DNA of 34,145 nucleotides, from assembly GCA_023140385.1 (NCBI GenBank), contig JAGLLT010000025.1, positions 1-34,145 on the forward strand. Direction: 5' to 3'. The translations under genes and the position numbers were made by a program. This document shows positions 21,072-30,511 of this stretch, piece after piece; position 1 is the stretch's first letter, and every line of letters begins with the position of its first letter. Origin of the DNA: Candidatus Omnitrophota bacterium (GTDB lineage: Bacteria; Omnitrophota; Gorgyraeia; JAGLLT01). The notes under the pieces are model-generated. The model worked only from the letters and a program-made list of their open reading frames with translations. It did not search any database and had not been told where the DNA came from.

Positions 21072-22253
21072 ATGGTTAAAAATAATGTAGTAGAACAATA
21101 TAGCAAATACGTAATGACTACTTACACAAGAACTCCGCTGGTAATTGTTAAGGGCAAGGGCAAATATGTCTGGGATGATAAAGGCAAGAGGTATCTTGAC
21201 TTTTTTCCGGGGTGGGCGGTAAGCGGTTTAGGCCACTGTCATCCGCGGGTTGTAAAAGGAGTTAAGGAGCAGGTAGAGAAAATCATCCACGTCTCTAATA
21301 ACTATTACAATGTTTTACAGGGAGAGTTGGCGGGAGAGATAATTAAAAACTCATTTCCCGGCAAAGTGTTTTTTTGCAATTCGGGAGCGGAGGCGGTTGA
21401 GTCAGCTATAAAGCTGGCCAGAAAATACGGCGGCTCCAAAAGATATGAGATAATAGGCATGAACAACTCCTTTCACGGCAGGACGCTGGCAGCTATAACC
21501 TTGACGGGACAAAAGAATTATCAAAAAGGCTTTGAGCCTCTACCCGCGGGATTTAAGCATGTACCCTTTAATGATTACACGGCGCTGGAAAAAGCAATAA
21601 CCAAAAAGACAGCGGCGATAGTTATTGAGCCCATACAGGGGGAAGGCGGAATTAACGTGGCCGGCAAGGCCTACCTGAAAAAGGTGAGGAAGTTGTGCGA
21701 CAAGAGAGATATCCTGTTGATACTTGATGAAATTCAGACCGGATTAGGCAGAACGGGAAAGATGTTCTGCTATCAGCACTACGGCATTACGCCTGACGCG
21801 ATGACCTTAGCTAAAACTTTAGGCGGGGGGCTTCCTATTGGGGCGCTGGTAGCCGGCTCTAAGGTGTCAGAGGTTTTAACCCCCGGGACACACGCGAGCA
21901 CCTTTGGCGGGAGTCCGATAGTTTGCGCGGCCTCTCTGGCAGTATTTGAGGCGATAAAGAAGGACAAACTGCTTAAAAATGTGAATTCGGTAAGCAAATA
22001 CCTGTTTAAGAAAATAGCGTGGTTAAAAGTTAAATATCCTGATATAATAAAAGGAGTAAGGGGTAAAGGCCTGATGATTGGAGTTGTCTTAAAATGTCCC
22101 GGAGCTGAAATTGCCTCCAGGGCATTAAAAAAGGGCCTGCTTATTAACTGTACGCAGACTAATATAATCAGGCTGCTGCCTCCTTTAACTATAAGTAAAA
22201 AGGATGTAGACAGAGCCGTGAGCATTTTGGATAAACTTTTAAAGACGAGATAA
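21072..22253 (+). CDS. argD: Acetylornithine aminotransferase
   Basis: A PLP-dependent class III aminotransferase that converts N-acetylglutamate semialdehyde to N-acetylornithine. The cofactor lysine is K248 in TLAKTLGGGLP, the pyridine-binding aspartate is D219 in LILDEIQTGLGRTG, and CNSGAEAVESAIKLAR is typical of the group. The 393-residue length fits. Context among arg genes favours ArgD over ornithine or GABA transaminases; in some bacteria it also serves as N-succinyl-diaminopimelate aminotransferase, which is unneeded here since dapL is present. Confidence 0.95.
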   Translation: MVKNNVVEQYSKYVMTTYTRTPLVIVKGKGKYVWDDKGKRYLDFFPGWAVSGLGHCHPRVVKGVKEQVEKIIHVSNNYYNVLQGELAGEIIKNSFPGKVFFCNSGAEAVESAIKLARKYGGSKRYEIIGMNNSFHGRTLAAITLTGQKNYQKGFEPLPAGFKHVPFNDYTALEKAITKKTAAIVIEPIQGEGGINVAGKAYLKKVRKLCDKRDILLILDEIQTGLGRTGKMFCYQHYGITPDAMTLAKTLGGGLPIGALVAGSKVSEVLTPGTHASTFGGSPIVCAASLAVFEAIKKDKLLKNVNSVSKYLFKKIAWLKVKYPDIIKGVRGKGLMIGVVLKCPGAEIASRALKKGLLINCTQTNIIRLLPPLTISKKDVDRAVSILDKLLKTR

Positions 22254-22256
22254 AAA

Positions 22257-23183
22257 ATGAAGCATAAAGATTTAATTTCCATAGAAGAGCTTACAGTAAA
22301 AGAGGTTAATCAGATTTTGGATTTAAGCGCCAGGCTCAAGGCAAATAAAGCCGGGGGTGTTAATCTTAAAGGTAAGACGCTGGGGCTGGTATTTCAGAAA
22401 CCTTCCAACAGGACGAGGGTTTCCTTTTGGGTGGGAATGAGTAAGCTAAAAGGACACTGCATCTATCTTTCTCCTCAGGAACTGCAGCTTGGAGAAAGAG
22501 AGTGCGTTAAGGACGCGGGCAGGGTTTTATCAAGGTATCTTGATGTTATCGCGGCAAGGACGTTTTCGCATAAAATGCTGCTGGAGCTTGCCAAATATTC
22601 TTCGGTGCCGGTAATAAACGCCCTGACAGACCTTTTGCATCCCTGCCAGGCGTTGAGTGATATATTAACGATTAAGGAGATAAAAAAGAGCTTTAAGGGT
22701 ATCAAACTTGCCTATGTCGGAGACGGCAATAATGTTCTGCACTCCCTGTTATACGCGGCGGCGAAGGTGGGGCTGGATATTTCTTATGCCGTGCCTAAGG
22801 GATATGAGCCTAATGAGGAGATTTTAAGGAAAGCAAAGGTTATAGCAAAAAAAACAAGGTCTAAAATTGAAAAGTCCAATGATGCTAAAAAGGCGGCAGA
22901 AGGAGCTGATTTTATCTATACAGACGTCTGGACCAGCATGCATCAGGAGAAAGCGGCCGCTAAAAGAAAGGAGGCCTTTAAGAGTTTTCAGATAAACACA
23001 AAGCTTTTGTCCTTTGCCAAAAGAGGCTGTCTGGTGATGCACTGTCTGCCGGCAAAAAGAGGATTAGAGATAACGGATGAGATTATGGACGGGCCTCAGT
23101 CGATTGTCTATGACCAGGCTGAAAACAGGCTCTATGTGGAGCAGGCAATATTGTATTTATTATTAAAGGATAATAAAAGATGA
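22257..23183 (+). CDS. argF: Ornithine carbamoyltransferase
   Basis: It joins ornithine and carbamoyl phosphate to give citrulline. The carbamoyl-phosphate site SxRTR appears as S50-N-R-T-R54 in FQKPSNRTRVSF, HPCQALSD follows near 128, and the ornithine-binding HCLPAKRGLEIT lies near 260. Length 308 is standard. It starts 4 nt after argD and overlaps the next gene by ATGA. The genes for carbamoyl phosphate synthetase are not in the window. Confidence 0.96.
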   Translation: MKHKDLISIEELTVKEVNQILDLSARLKANKAGGVNLKGKTLGLVFQKPSNRTRVSFWVGMSKLKGHCIYLSPQELQLGERECVKDAGRVLSRYLDVIAARTFSHKMLLELAKYSSVPVINALTDLLHPCQALSDILTIKEIKKSFKGIKLAYVGDGNNVLHSLLYAAAKVGLDISYAVPKGYEPNEEILRKAKVIAKKTRSKIEKSNDAKKAAEGADFIYTDVWTSMHQEKAAAKRKEAFKSFQINTKLLSFAKRGCLVMHCLPAKRGLEITDEIMDGPQSIVYDQAENRLYVEQAILYLLLKDNKR

Positions 23184-24094
23184 AGATCGCGAAAATATTT
23201 ATTTTAGCTCTTGCATTTTTTTCCTTCGCGCAGGCGGCGCGGGGAGATATCGTTTATCTGAAGAACGGAGCTCAATATCAGGGTGAGGTTCTTAGAGAGA
23301 CTCCTGATCAGGTGATGATAAGGCTTAAAATAGGTGTCCTGACAATTGACAGAAAGGATGTGGAGTCTGTCAAAAGAGAGATAAAAAAGGTAGAGCCCGA
23401 AGAGGAGATAAAGACATTAACTAAAGATGAGAGTATCCTCGAAGAACTAAAGAAGGCGTCAGAAGATATCATTAGTTATAAATGCGATATGAGGGTTGAG
23501 CTTTATGATAAGTCTATCATAAAAGGCAATTTGCTTTTTATGAGGCCGGATAATATGAAGGCTAACTACAGTGTCTGGACTGATAAAGAGGGAATGGGAA
23601 GGCTTATTGTAACCGCTCTCTCGGACGGTAAGGTTTTCTGGATGTATTATCCGCAGTTAAACGTTGCCTACAGGCAGGACGCCTTTAAGTCTAACGCTTT
23701 TGTGCCCGGAGGCGATGAGTTACTGCCCTCCGCCCTGATAGAGAAACTGATTGAAAACGGCTGCCGGGTTTTGGAAGAGGACATAATCGGCGGGGATAAG
23801 GTGTACTGTATTGAAGGCGCCGGAGGTGAATTTGGCGGCGGATTCGGTGATGTAGGCCAAAAGATGGCGGTGGCTAAGTGCAGGTTGTGGCTTAGGATCG
23901 CGGATGGTTTTTTAGTGAAGAGTGTCGGCTATTCAGAGCAAGGCGATTTGCTCTTTATAACCAAAAATATGGATATAGAAACTAATATTGAGGTTGAAAA
24001 GGCTGAGTTTAGCTTTCAGCTTCCTGAAAATGTGCAGGTAATTGATTCCGCGTTTTTAAAAGATATGGAAAAGTTATTTGACGAAGAGAATTAA
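23180..24094 (+). CDS. Periplasmic LolA-like protein with N-terminal SH3-like segment
   Basis: The protein has a signal peptide (hydrophobic 5-20, cleavage near AARG), then a short beta-rich segment (about 23-68, DIVYLKNGAQYQGEVLRETPDQVMIRL) typical of SH3-like repeats in exported proteins, and from about 85 a LolA/LolB-type fold: a helix with LKKASEDIISYKCDMRVEL, then strands with GNLLFMRPDNMKANY, VTALSDGKVFWMYYPQLNVAY and LWLRIADGFLVKSVGYSEQGD. LolA proteins carry lipoproteins across the periplasm. It is translationally coupled to argF (ATGA) and followed 12 nt later by argG, an unexpected place for an envelope protein. Carrier function is inferred from the fold. Confidence 0.75.
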   Translation: MKIAKIFILALAFFSFAQAARGDIVYLKNGAQYQGEVLRETPDQVMIRLKIGVLTIDRKDVESVKREIKKVEPEEEIKTLTKDESILEELKKASEDIISYKCDMRVELYDKSIIKGNLLFMRPDNMKANYSVWTDKEGMGRLIVTALSDGKVFWMYYPQLNVAYRQDAFKSNAFVPGGDELLPSALIEKLIENGCRVLEEDIIGGDKVYCIEGAGGEFGGGFGDVGQKMAVAKCRLWLRIADGFLVKSVGYSEQGDLLFITKNMDIETNIEVEKAEFSFQLPENVQVIDSAFLKDMEKLFDEEN

Positions 24095-24106
24095 AGGAAA
24101 GAAATT

Positions 24107-25294
24107 ATGAAAAAAGTTGTTCTTGCTTATTCAGGCGGATTGGATACTTCTATAGCGGTAGGGTGGCTTAAGGATAGAGGGTTTGAGATTATTGCTTATT
24201 TGGGTGACGTTGGGCAGAAAATTGATAGAGCTAAAATAATCCCCAAGGCCAAGAGGTCCGGTGTCAGCAAGATTGTTATTGAAGACCTTAGAAAGGAGTT
24301 TGTCGACTCTTATATTAAGCCGGCTATTAAGGCAAATGCCGTCTATGAAGATAAATACTTTTTAGCAACAGCTCTTTCAAGGCCGCTTATAGCTAAGAGG
24401 CAGGTTGAGACAGCCAAGAAGGAAGAGGCCGGTTATCTGGCTCACGGATGTACCGGTAAAGGTAATGACCAGGTAAGATTTGAGATGACCTTTGCCTCAT
24501 TAGCGCCCGAGCTAAAAATTGTGGCGCCGGCAAGGGAGTGGGACTTTGCTTCGAGAGAAGAGCAGGTTGATTTTGCTGTGGAGCACAAAATACCGGTTGA
24601 CGTTAGTAAAAAAAGTCCTTATTCAATAGATGAAAACCTTTGGGGTGTAAGTATTGAGTGCGGTGTTCTTGAGGACCCTGAAAAGGTCTTGCCGGAAGAT
24701 GCCTACCTCCTGACTAAAAGCCCCGAACAGGCGCCTTCAAAGCCGAAACTTGTAAGCATTGCCTTTGAAAAGGGCGTTCCGGTCGGACTTGATGGGAAAA
24801 AGATGAACTTAATCGCGCTGATTAACAGTTTAAATACCATTGGCGGAGCTTGCGGAGTAGGCAGAAGTGATTTAATTGAAAACAGGACCGTAGGCATTAA
24901 GTCAAGAGAGGTATATGAAGCGCCTGCCGCCGCTATTTTAACCTTTGCCCATAAAGAACTTGAGGCAATGACGCTTGACAAGGAAACCGCCCACTTTAAA
25001 AAGACGATTGAGCAAAAGTACGGCCAGCTTATTTATAACGGCTGTTGGTTTACTCCTTTAAAGGCCTCTCTGGATGCTTTTATTAATGAAACGCAAAAGA
25101 CGGTCTCAGGAGAGATAAAGTTAAAATTATATAAAGGCAACATTATTATCTGCGGGAGAAAGTCCAGACTTTCCTTGTATTCAAAAGAGCTTGCCACCTA
25201 TTCACAAGAGGACATTTTTGACAGAACGGCGGCCAGCGGGTTTATTAAACTCTTAAGCCTGCCTTATAGATTAACGGGAAAAAGAAGAAAATAA
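24107..25294 (+). CDS. argG: Argininosuccinate synthase
   Basis: It condenses citrulline and aspartate with ATP. The N-type ATP pyrophosphatase loop is SGGLDTS (9-15), and HGCTGKGNDQVRFE, EWDFASREEQ and SPYSIDENLWG are characteristic. Length 395 is normal for the type I enzyme. AAAGGAAAG precedes the ATG. It is separated from argF only by the LolA-like gene. Confidence 0.96.
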   Translation: MKKVVLAYSGGLDTSIAVGWLKDRGFEIIAYLGDVGQKIDRAKIIPKAKRSGVSKIVIEDLRKEFVDSYIKPAIKANAVYEDKYFLATALSRPLIAKRQVETAKKEEAGYLAHGCTGKGNDQVRFEMTFASLAPELKIVAPAREWDFASREEQVDFAVEHKIPVDVSKKSPYSIDENLWGVSIECGVLEDPEKVLPEDAYLLTKSPEQAPSKPKLVSIAFEKGVPVGLDGKKMNLIALINSLNTIGGACGVGRSDLIENRTVGIKSREVYEAPAAAILTFAHKELEAMTLDKETAHFKKTIEQKYGQLIYNGCWFTPLKASLDAFINETQKTVSGEIKLKLYKGNIIICGRKSRLSLYSKELATYSQEDIFDRTAASGFIKLLSLPYRLTGKRRK

Positions 25295-25328
25295 TTCAGG
25301 ATTAAGTTTTTAATTTTTGGAGAGAAAG

Positions 25329-26717
25329 ATGAGCAAAAAGTTATACGGAACAGTTTTTGCTAAAAAAAATACAAAAGAAGTTGAGGATTTTGTAGCCAGT
25401 ATTGATGTTGACTATAAGCTTCTTGGATATGACATCTTAGGCAGTATAGCTCACGCGAAGATGCTGGGTGAAAGAAAGATAATTTCCAAAAAAGATTCTC
25501 AAAGCTTAGTTAAGGGTCTCAAAAATATCTTAAAGAAAATGGAGTCCGGTAAAATCAGTATGACTTCTGAAGGCGTGGAAGATGTGCATACATATGTTAA
25601 TTTGCTTCTTAATAAAGAAGTTTCTAAAAAAGTAGCCGATAAGCTGCATACAGCCAGGTCCAGGAATGACCAGGTAGTACTTGATACCAGAATGTATTGT
25701 CTTGATGCTGTCCAAGAAGTTGCTTTAAAGATTATTGATTTACAAAAAGCTATCTTAAAGCAGGCAGAAAAGAATATTTCTGTAATTATGCCGGTCTATA
25801 CGCATTTACAGCCGGCCCAGGCAATACTGGCTTCACACTTGTTTTGCGCTTATGTAGAAACGCTCCAAAAGGATAAACTAAGAATGATGCATGCTGTAAG
25901 CAATACCGATGAAATGCCTTTAGGTAGTTGCGCGGCCAGAGGGACTACTCTGGAAATTGACAGAAATTTTGTGGCCAAAGAGTTAGGTTTTTCGAAGGTC
26001 AGTTCTAACTCAATTGAGTCAGTATCATCCAGAGATTATATCTTGGAGATACTATCAGCTATAAATATCCTGGCTATTAACTTATCAAGGATAGCCGAGG
26101 ATTTAATTATTTATTCAACCTATGAATTTTCATTTATTGAAATTGATGAGGCTTATTTAACCGGCTCAAGCATGATGCCTAATAAGAGAAACGCTGATAC
26201 GTTGGAATTAGTTAGGGGCTTTGCTTCAAAGGCATTGGGCGCTCTTACACAGGTCTCAGGGCTTTTAAAAGGCCTGCCGCATGCCTACAACAGAGATATG
26301 CAGTTTGACAAGGAGGCTCTCTTTGAGTCCCTTGAAGGTATAATTGCTTGTCTTAAGATAATAGAAGGAGTATTTAACAGCCTTAAGTTTAATAAAAAGA
26401 AACTTGAGATTTATCTGGCTGAAAATGATTTTATCTTTGCCACTGATCTGGCGGAATATCTGGTTAAGAAGGGGGTTTCTTATAGGGACGCTCACGATAT
26501 AACCGGCAAAATGATCAGATTCTGTCTGGATAAAAAGCTAATGATAAAAGATATTTCAGATACGGAATTAAAGAAAATCTGTAAATATTTTAATAAGAAA
26601 GTGCTTGATAAATTGACTGATGCTTCTTCTTCGGTTAAAGCGGTTAAATCAGAAGGAGGAACTTCACCCGTATCAGTCAAGAAGCAGATTGGCCACTGGA
26701 GAAAGGTATTAAAATAA
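25329..26717 (+). CDS. argH: Argininosuccinate lyase
   Basis: It splits argininosuccinate to arginine and fumarate, ending the pathway. ATG 25329 is chosen over the track's TTG 25317, since TGGAGAG lies between them at the right distance. The fumarase/aspartase signature GSSMMPNKRN carries the catalytic serine region, and HTARSRNDQVVLD and YTHLQPAQAI are diagnostic. Length 462 is normal. The lysA start codon follows its stop without a gap. Confidence 0.96.
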   Translation: MSKKLYGTVFAKKNTKEVEDFVASIDVDYKLLGYDILGSIAHAKMLGERKIISKKDSQSLVKGLKNILKKMESGKISMTSEGVEDVHTYVNLLLNKEVSKKVADKLHTARSRNDQVVLDTRMYCLDAVQEVALKIIDLQKAILKQAEKNISVIMPVYTHLQPAQAILASHLFCAYVETLQKDKLRMMHAVSNTDEMPLGSCAARGTTLEIDRNFVAKELGFSKVSSNSIESVSSRDYILEILSAINILAINLSRIAEDLIIYSTYEFSFIEIDEAYLTGSSMMPNKRNADTLELVRGFASKALGALTQVSGLLKGLPHAYNRDMQFDKEALFESLEGIIACLKIIEGVFNSLKFNKKKLEIYLAENDFIFATDLAEYLVKKGVSYRDAHDITGKMIRFCLDKKLMIKDISDTELKKICKYFNKKVLDKLTDASSSVKAVKSEGGTSPVSVKKQIGHWRKVLK

Positions 26718-27968
26718 ATGCACGAATTTAAGTATAAGAAGAACAAGTTTTATTGCGAAGATGTGGCTCTTGAGAAACTGGCCGGTGAGTTTAAAACACC
26801 TTTGTATGTTTACAGCCATAAGACTATAGTTGATCATTTTAACAAGATAAAGAGAGCCTTTAGCGAGTTTAAACCGTTAATCTGTTATTCGGTAAAGTCG
26901 AACGCTAATTTAAATATCCTGCGTATTCTCGTTAAAGAAGGCGCGGGCTTAGATGTCGTCTCAGGCGGTGAACTTTATAAGTCCCTGAAGGCGGGGGTCA
27001 AACCTTCCAAGATAGTTTATGCCTCTGTGGGTAAGACCGATGAGGAAATACAAGAGGCCTTAAAGGCGGGGATTTTATTTTTTAATGTGGAGTCGGTTCC
27101 CGAGTTAGAGAATATAAACCGCATAGCTAAAAAGCTCAAGAAAAAGGCCAACGCGGCTATAAGGATTAATCCTGATGTTGATCCCGAGACACATGAGTAT
27201 ATTACCACCTCTAAGAAAGAGAATAAGTTTGGAATTGACTTAAAAGCGGCCGGGGAGATATTTTCATCAATGGATAAGTATGAATGCCTTAATTTAAACG
27301 GCATTCATCTGCATATCGGTTCTCAAATTACCAAGGCCAAGCCTTATAAGGATGCCCTTAAGAAGATTATCGGTTTTATTAAGGCTAATAAGATAAACCT
27401 GGATTATATTAACTTGGGCGGCGGCTTGGGTATTGTCTATGATAATGAGAAGCCGCAGACGGCTGAAAGCTTTGCTAAGGCTATCGCGCCTTTATTAAGA
27501 AAGATTAATGCCCGCCTCATCTTAGAGCCCGGCAGATTTATTATGGGTAATAGCGGCGTTCTGGCGGCCAAGGTGATTTATGTTAAAGACGCTCCCACTA
27601 AGACGTTTGTAATTACGGATACAGCCATGAATGACTTAATGCGGCCGTCATTATATAGGGCCTTTCACGCGATTGTGCCTTTGAGGAAGAAGTCGAGATT
27701 ATATTTTAAGAAGCCGGTTGATATCGTTGGCCCGGTGTGTGAAACGGGAGACTTTTTGGGTAAGTCAAGAAAGTTTCACAAGGTAGAAGGCGGCGACTTT
27801 CTGGTTGTCCTGGGAGCGGGGGCTTACGGATTTTCTATGTCTTCAAACTATAACGCCAGGCCCAGGGCGGCCGAGGTATTGGTAAAAGGTAATAAGTATT
27901 ATCTTATAAGAAAGAGAGAAACCTACCAGGATTTAATCGCGACTGATTTGAAGGTTAAGGGAATATAA
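26718..27968 (+). CDS. lysA: Diaminopimelate decarboxylase
   Basis: A PLP enzyme that decarboxylates meso-diaminopimelate to lysine. K60 in CYSVKSNANL binds the cofactor; HLHIGSQI, NLGGGLG, EPGRFIMGNSG and GPVCETGDFLGK are the family motifs. Length 416 is usual. It abuts argH upstream and overlaps dapF by one base (TAATG), tying the arginine and lysine genes into one transcript. Confidence 0.96.
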   Translation: MHEFKYKKNKFYCEDVALEKLAGEFKTPLYVYSHKTIVDHFNKIKRAFSEFKPLICYSVKSNANLNILRILVKEGAGLDVVSGGELYKSLKAGVKPSKIVYASVGKTDEEIQEALKAGILFFNVESVPELENINRIAKKLKKKANAAIRINPDVDPETHEYITTSKKENKFGIDLKAAGEIFSSMDKYECLNLNGIHLHIGSQITKAKPYKDALKKIIGFIKANKINLDYINLGGGLGIVYDNEKPQTAESFAKAIAPLLRKINARLILEPGRFIMGNSGVLAAKVIYVKDAPTKTFVITDTAMNDLMRPSLYRAFHAIVPLRKKSRLYFKKPVDIVGPVCETGDFLGKSRKFHKVEGGDFLVVLGAGAYGFSMSSNYNARPRAAEVLVKGNKYYLIRKRETYQDLIATDLKVKGI

Positions 27969-28774
27969 TGAGTTTTGATTTTATAAAAGCGGAAGGGGCG
28001 GGTAATGATTTTATTATTATAGACGCGGTAAGTTTGCCCCCGGCCGCGAACATAAAAGAATTGGCAGAGAGGTTTTGCGAAAGAAATAAGTCAATCGGCG
28101 CGGATGGCCTTTTGGTCTATGGTGAGTCGACGAACTGTGATTTTAAGATGTCCATATATAACCCGGACGGCAATGAAGTAGAGATGTGCGGTAATGGAGC
28201 CAGATGTTTGGCTCTCTACGCGTATCAGAAGAAGGCGAAAGAGAACAGGATGATGATTGAGACGAAAGCCGGCCGCGTTGGGGTTGAGATAAAAGACGAG
28301 ACGGTTAAGTTGAAACTGACAGAGCCGAAGGACGCCAGGCTGAATTTTGATTTGGCGGTCGGCGGTGAGAATTTAAAAATAAGTTTTATAAATACCGGCG
28401 TACCTCATATTGTTTGTTTTGTGGATGATGTTAGCAAAATAGATGTTAAGACAATTGGCAGAGGCGCGCGTTTTCATGATGAGTTTAAACCTCAGGGAAC
28501 GAATGCCAACTTTGTGGAGATTTTGGAGCCCGGGAAGTTAAAGATAAGAACCTACGAAAGAGGCGTAGAGGAAGAGACGCTTGCCTGCGGTACGGGTTCG
28601 GCGGCCGCCGGGGTTATAGCGGGGCTGTTAAAAAAAGTTACTTCTCCGGTTGAGATTGAGACTGCTTCAGGGGAAGTACTGAAAATTTATTTTGATATTG
28701 AAACTGGTACCTGTAAAAATGTATACTTAGAAGGCAAATGCAGTCTGGTTTATGAAGGGAAGATAGGAATTTAA
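27968..28774 (+). CDS. dapF: Diaminopimelate epimerase
   Basis: It converts LL- to meso-diaminopimelate, needed for both lysine and peptidoglycan. The two catalytic cysteines are C74 (EMCGNGARC) and C207 (LACGTGSA), and the N-terminal EGAGNDFIIID is typical. Length 268 is normal. It takes the product of DapL, three genes downstream, and supplies LysA, one gene upstream. Confidence 0.96.
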   Translation: MSFDFIKAEGAGNDFIIIDAVSLPPAANIKELAERFCERNKSIGADGLLVYGESTNCDFKMSIYNPDGNEVEMCGNGARCLALYAYQKKAKENRMMIETKAGRVGVEIKDETVKLKLTEPKDARLNFDLAVGGENLKISFINTGVPHIVCFVDDVSKIDVKTIGRGARFHDEFKPQGTNANFVEILEPGKLKIRTYERGVEEETLACGTGSAAAGVIAGLLKKVTSPVEIETASGEVLKIYFDIETGTCKNVYLEGKCSLVYEGKIGI

Positions 28775-28790
28775 ATATTGGAGGTTGAAT

Positions 28791-29666
28791 ATGTTTAAAG
28801 GTAGTTTTACGGCGCTGATTACGCCTTTTGACAAGGATGGTCAGATAGATGAAGCTAAATTTAGGGAGTTGATAGACTTCCAGATTGAGAACGGCATAGA
28901 GGGTATTGTCCCCTGCGGATGTACGGGGGAAGCGGCTACGCTTTCGCATCCGGAGCAAAAGAGACTGATAAAAATCGCGGTGGAAGCGGTGAACAAAAGA
29001 ATTCCGGTGATGGCCGGGACCGGCTCCAATAGTACCGATGAGGCTGTAGATCTTACTGAGCACGCTAAAAAGGCTGGTGCCGATGGAGCTTTAATAATTA
29101 CCCCGTATTACAATAAGCCCACGCCCCGCGGCCAGGTACTGCATTATGAAAAAATCGCTAAAAAAGTAGATATACCTATCGTCCTGTATAATGTGCCTTC
29201 AAGGACAGGTGTTTCAATGAAGCCGGAGGTGATAGCTGAACTTTCTAAGATAGACAATATCACGGCTATAAAAGAAGCCAGCGGCAGCCTGGAGCAGGTG
29301 AGCCAGATTTTATCCCTTTGCGATATAGATGTATTATCCGGTGATGACTCTTTAACACTGCCGATGATGGCCTTAGGAGCCAAGGGTGTGGTTTCTGTAG
29401 CCGCTAATGTTGTACCGGAAGAAGTGAGTGGTATGACAAAGGCTTTTCTTGAGGGAAATACGGAAAAGGCCAAAGAGCTGCACTTTAAGCTGTATCCGAT
29501 TTTTAAGGCGATGTTTATTGAAACTAATCCCATAAGCGTGAAAACGGCTATGATGTTTATGGATATGCTTAACGGTGTTTTGCGTTTACCGCTTTGTGAT
29601 ATGATGGAGGAAAACCAAAAGGTACTCAGAAACGCGCTTATTAAAGCGGGGTTAATAAGAAGATAG
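28791..29666 (+). CDS. dapA: 4-hydroxy-tetrahydrodipicolinate synthase
   Basis: It condenses pyruvate with aspartate semialdehyde, the first committed step to diaminopimelate. ATG 28791 (not the track's TTG 28785) has GGAGG 6 nt upstream. Numbering matches E. coli DapA exactly: Schiff-base lysine K161 (ITAIKEAS), Y107 (TPYYNKP) and Y133 (VLYNVPSR) are present, but the third triad residue, Thr44 in E. coli, is cysteine here (PCGCTGEAATL). The length of 291 is normal. dapA-like paralogues such as NAL are less likely given dapF and dapB on either side. Confidence 0.94.
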   Translation: MFKGSFTALITPFDKDGQIDEAKFRELIDFQIENGIEGIVPCGCTGEAATLSHPEQKRLIKIAVEAVNKRIPVMAGTGSNSTDEAVDLTEHAKKAGADGALIITPYYNKPTPRGQVLHYEKIAKKVDIPIVLYNVPSRTGVSMKPEVIAELSKIDNITAIKEASGSLEQVSQILSLCDIDVLSGDDSLTLPMMALGAKGVVSVAANVVPEEVSGMTKAFLEGNTEKAKELHFKLYPIFKAMFIETNPISVKTAMMFMDMLNGVLRLPLCDMMEENQKVLRNALIKAGLIRR

Positions 29667-29680
29667 AGGGAATTAATAAA

Positions 29681-30481
29681 ATGATAAATGTTGTTTTGAG
29701 CGGGGCTTGCGGTAAGATGTCGGGGCGCATTGCGGCTATGATGGCGGGCGAGAAGAATATTAGGATAGCGGCGGCCATTGAAAAAAAGGGGCATAGCGGT
29801 GTCGGCAAGAAATTTTCAGATGTAGCCGGTATTGACTCAAATATTGTCGCCTGCGGGATAACCGATGACTTAAAGAAGATTATTAATAATATTGACGTTA
29901 TTGTTGAATTTACCACTCCTAAAAGCACTTTGGAGCATCTGCAGGAAGCTGTAAGGTTTAAAAAGGCAATAGTAATCGGAACCACCGGATTTAACAGGAT
30001 TGAAGTTGAAAAAATTAATAATGCCTCGCAGAAGATTCCCGTGTTTTTTTCGCCGAACACGAGTATTGGAGTTAATTTGGTTTTTGATATCCTTGATAAA
30101 ATAGGCAGGGCTTTGCCGCTTAACTATAATGTAGAGATAGTTGAAACACACCATAAGTTTAAAAAGGACGCTCCCAGCGGGACGGCAAAAAAGATGGCTG
30201 AGATAATTGCCTCATCCAGAAAGCAGAATGCCGACAAGGTGGTTATATACGGCCGCAAGGGGCGGACCGAAGAAAGGCCGGAAAATCAGATATGTATTCA
30301 CGCTCTCAGGGCCGGCGGCGTTAAGGGGAAGCATGAAGTGAGGTTTGTCAGCGAAGAGGATGAGATAGTAATAACGCATAGCGCTTTCTCCAGGGATATT
30401 TTTGCCAAAGGAGCTGTGCAGGCCGTAAAATTTATTGTGAAGAAGAACAAAGGGCTTTATTCAACGGCGGATTTGATATAG
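29681..30481 (+). CDS. dapB: 4-hydroxy-tetrahydrodipicolinate reductase
   Basis: It reduces the DapA product to tetrahydrodipicolinate with NAD(P)H. It has the N-terminal nucleotide-binding LSGACGKMSGRIA, the central TTPKSTLEHL and GTTGF, and the catalytic VETHHKFKKDAPSGTA with the conserved histidine and lysine. Length 266 is normal. It lies 14 nt after dapA and 30 nt before the dapL start. Confidence 0.96.
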   Translation: MINVVLSGACGKMSGRIAAMMAGEKNIRIAAAIEKKGHSGVGKKFSDVAGIDSNIVACGITDDLKKIINNIDVIVEFTTPKSTLEHLQEAVRFKKAIVIGTTGFNRIEVEKINNASQKIPVFFSPNTSIGVNLVFDILDKIGRALPLNYNVEIVETHHKFKKDAPSGTAKKMAEIIASSRKQNADKVVIYGRKGRTEERPENQICIHALRAGGVKGKHEVRFVSEEDEIVITHSAFSRDIFAKGAVQAVKFIVKKNKGLYSTADLI

Positions 30482-30511
30482 TTACGGTTGACTATTAGGA
30501 GAATGGTAAAA

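Noticed and set aside
29144-29794. Minus-strand ORF of 216 aa across dapA and dapB
   Set aside because: It is antisense to two well-supported genes, with shadow-like composition and no start signal.
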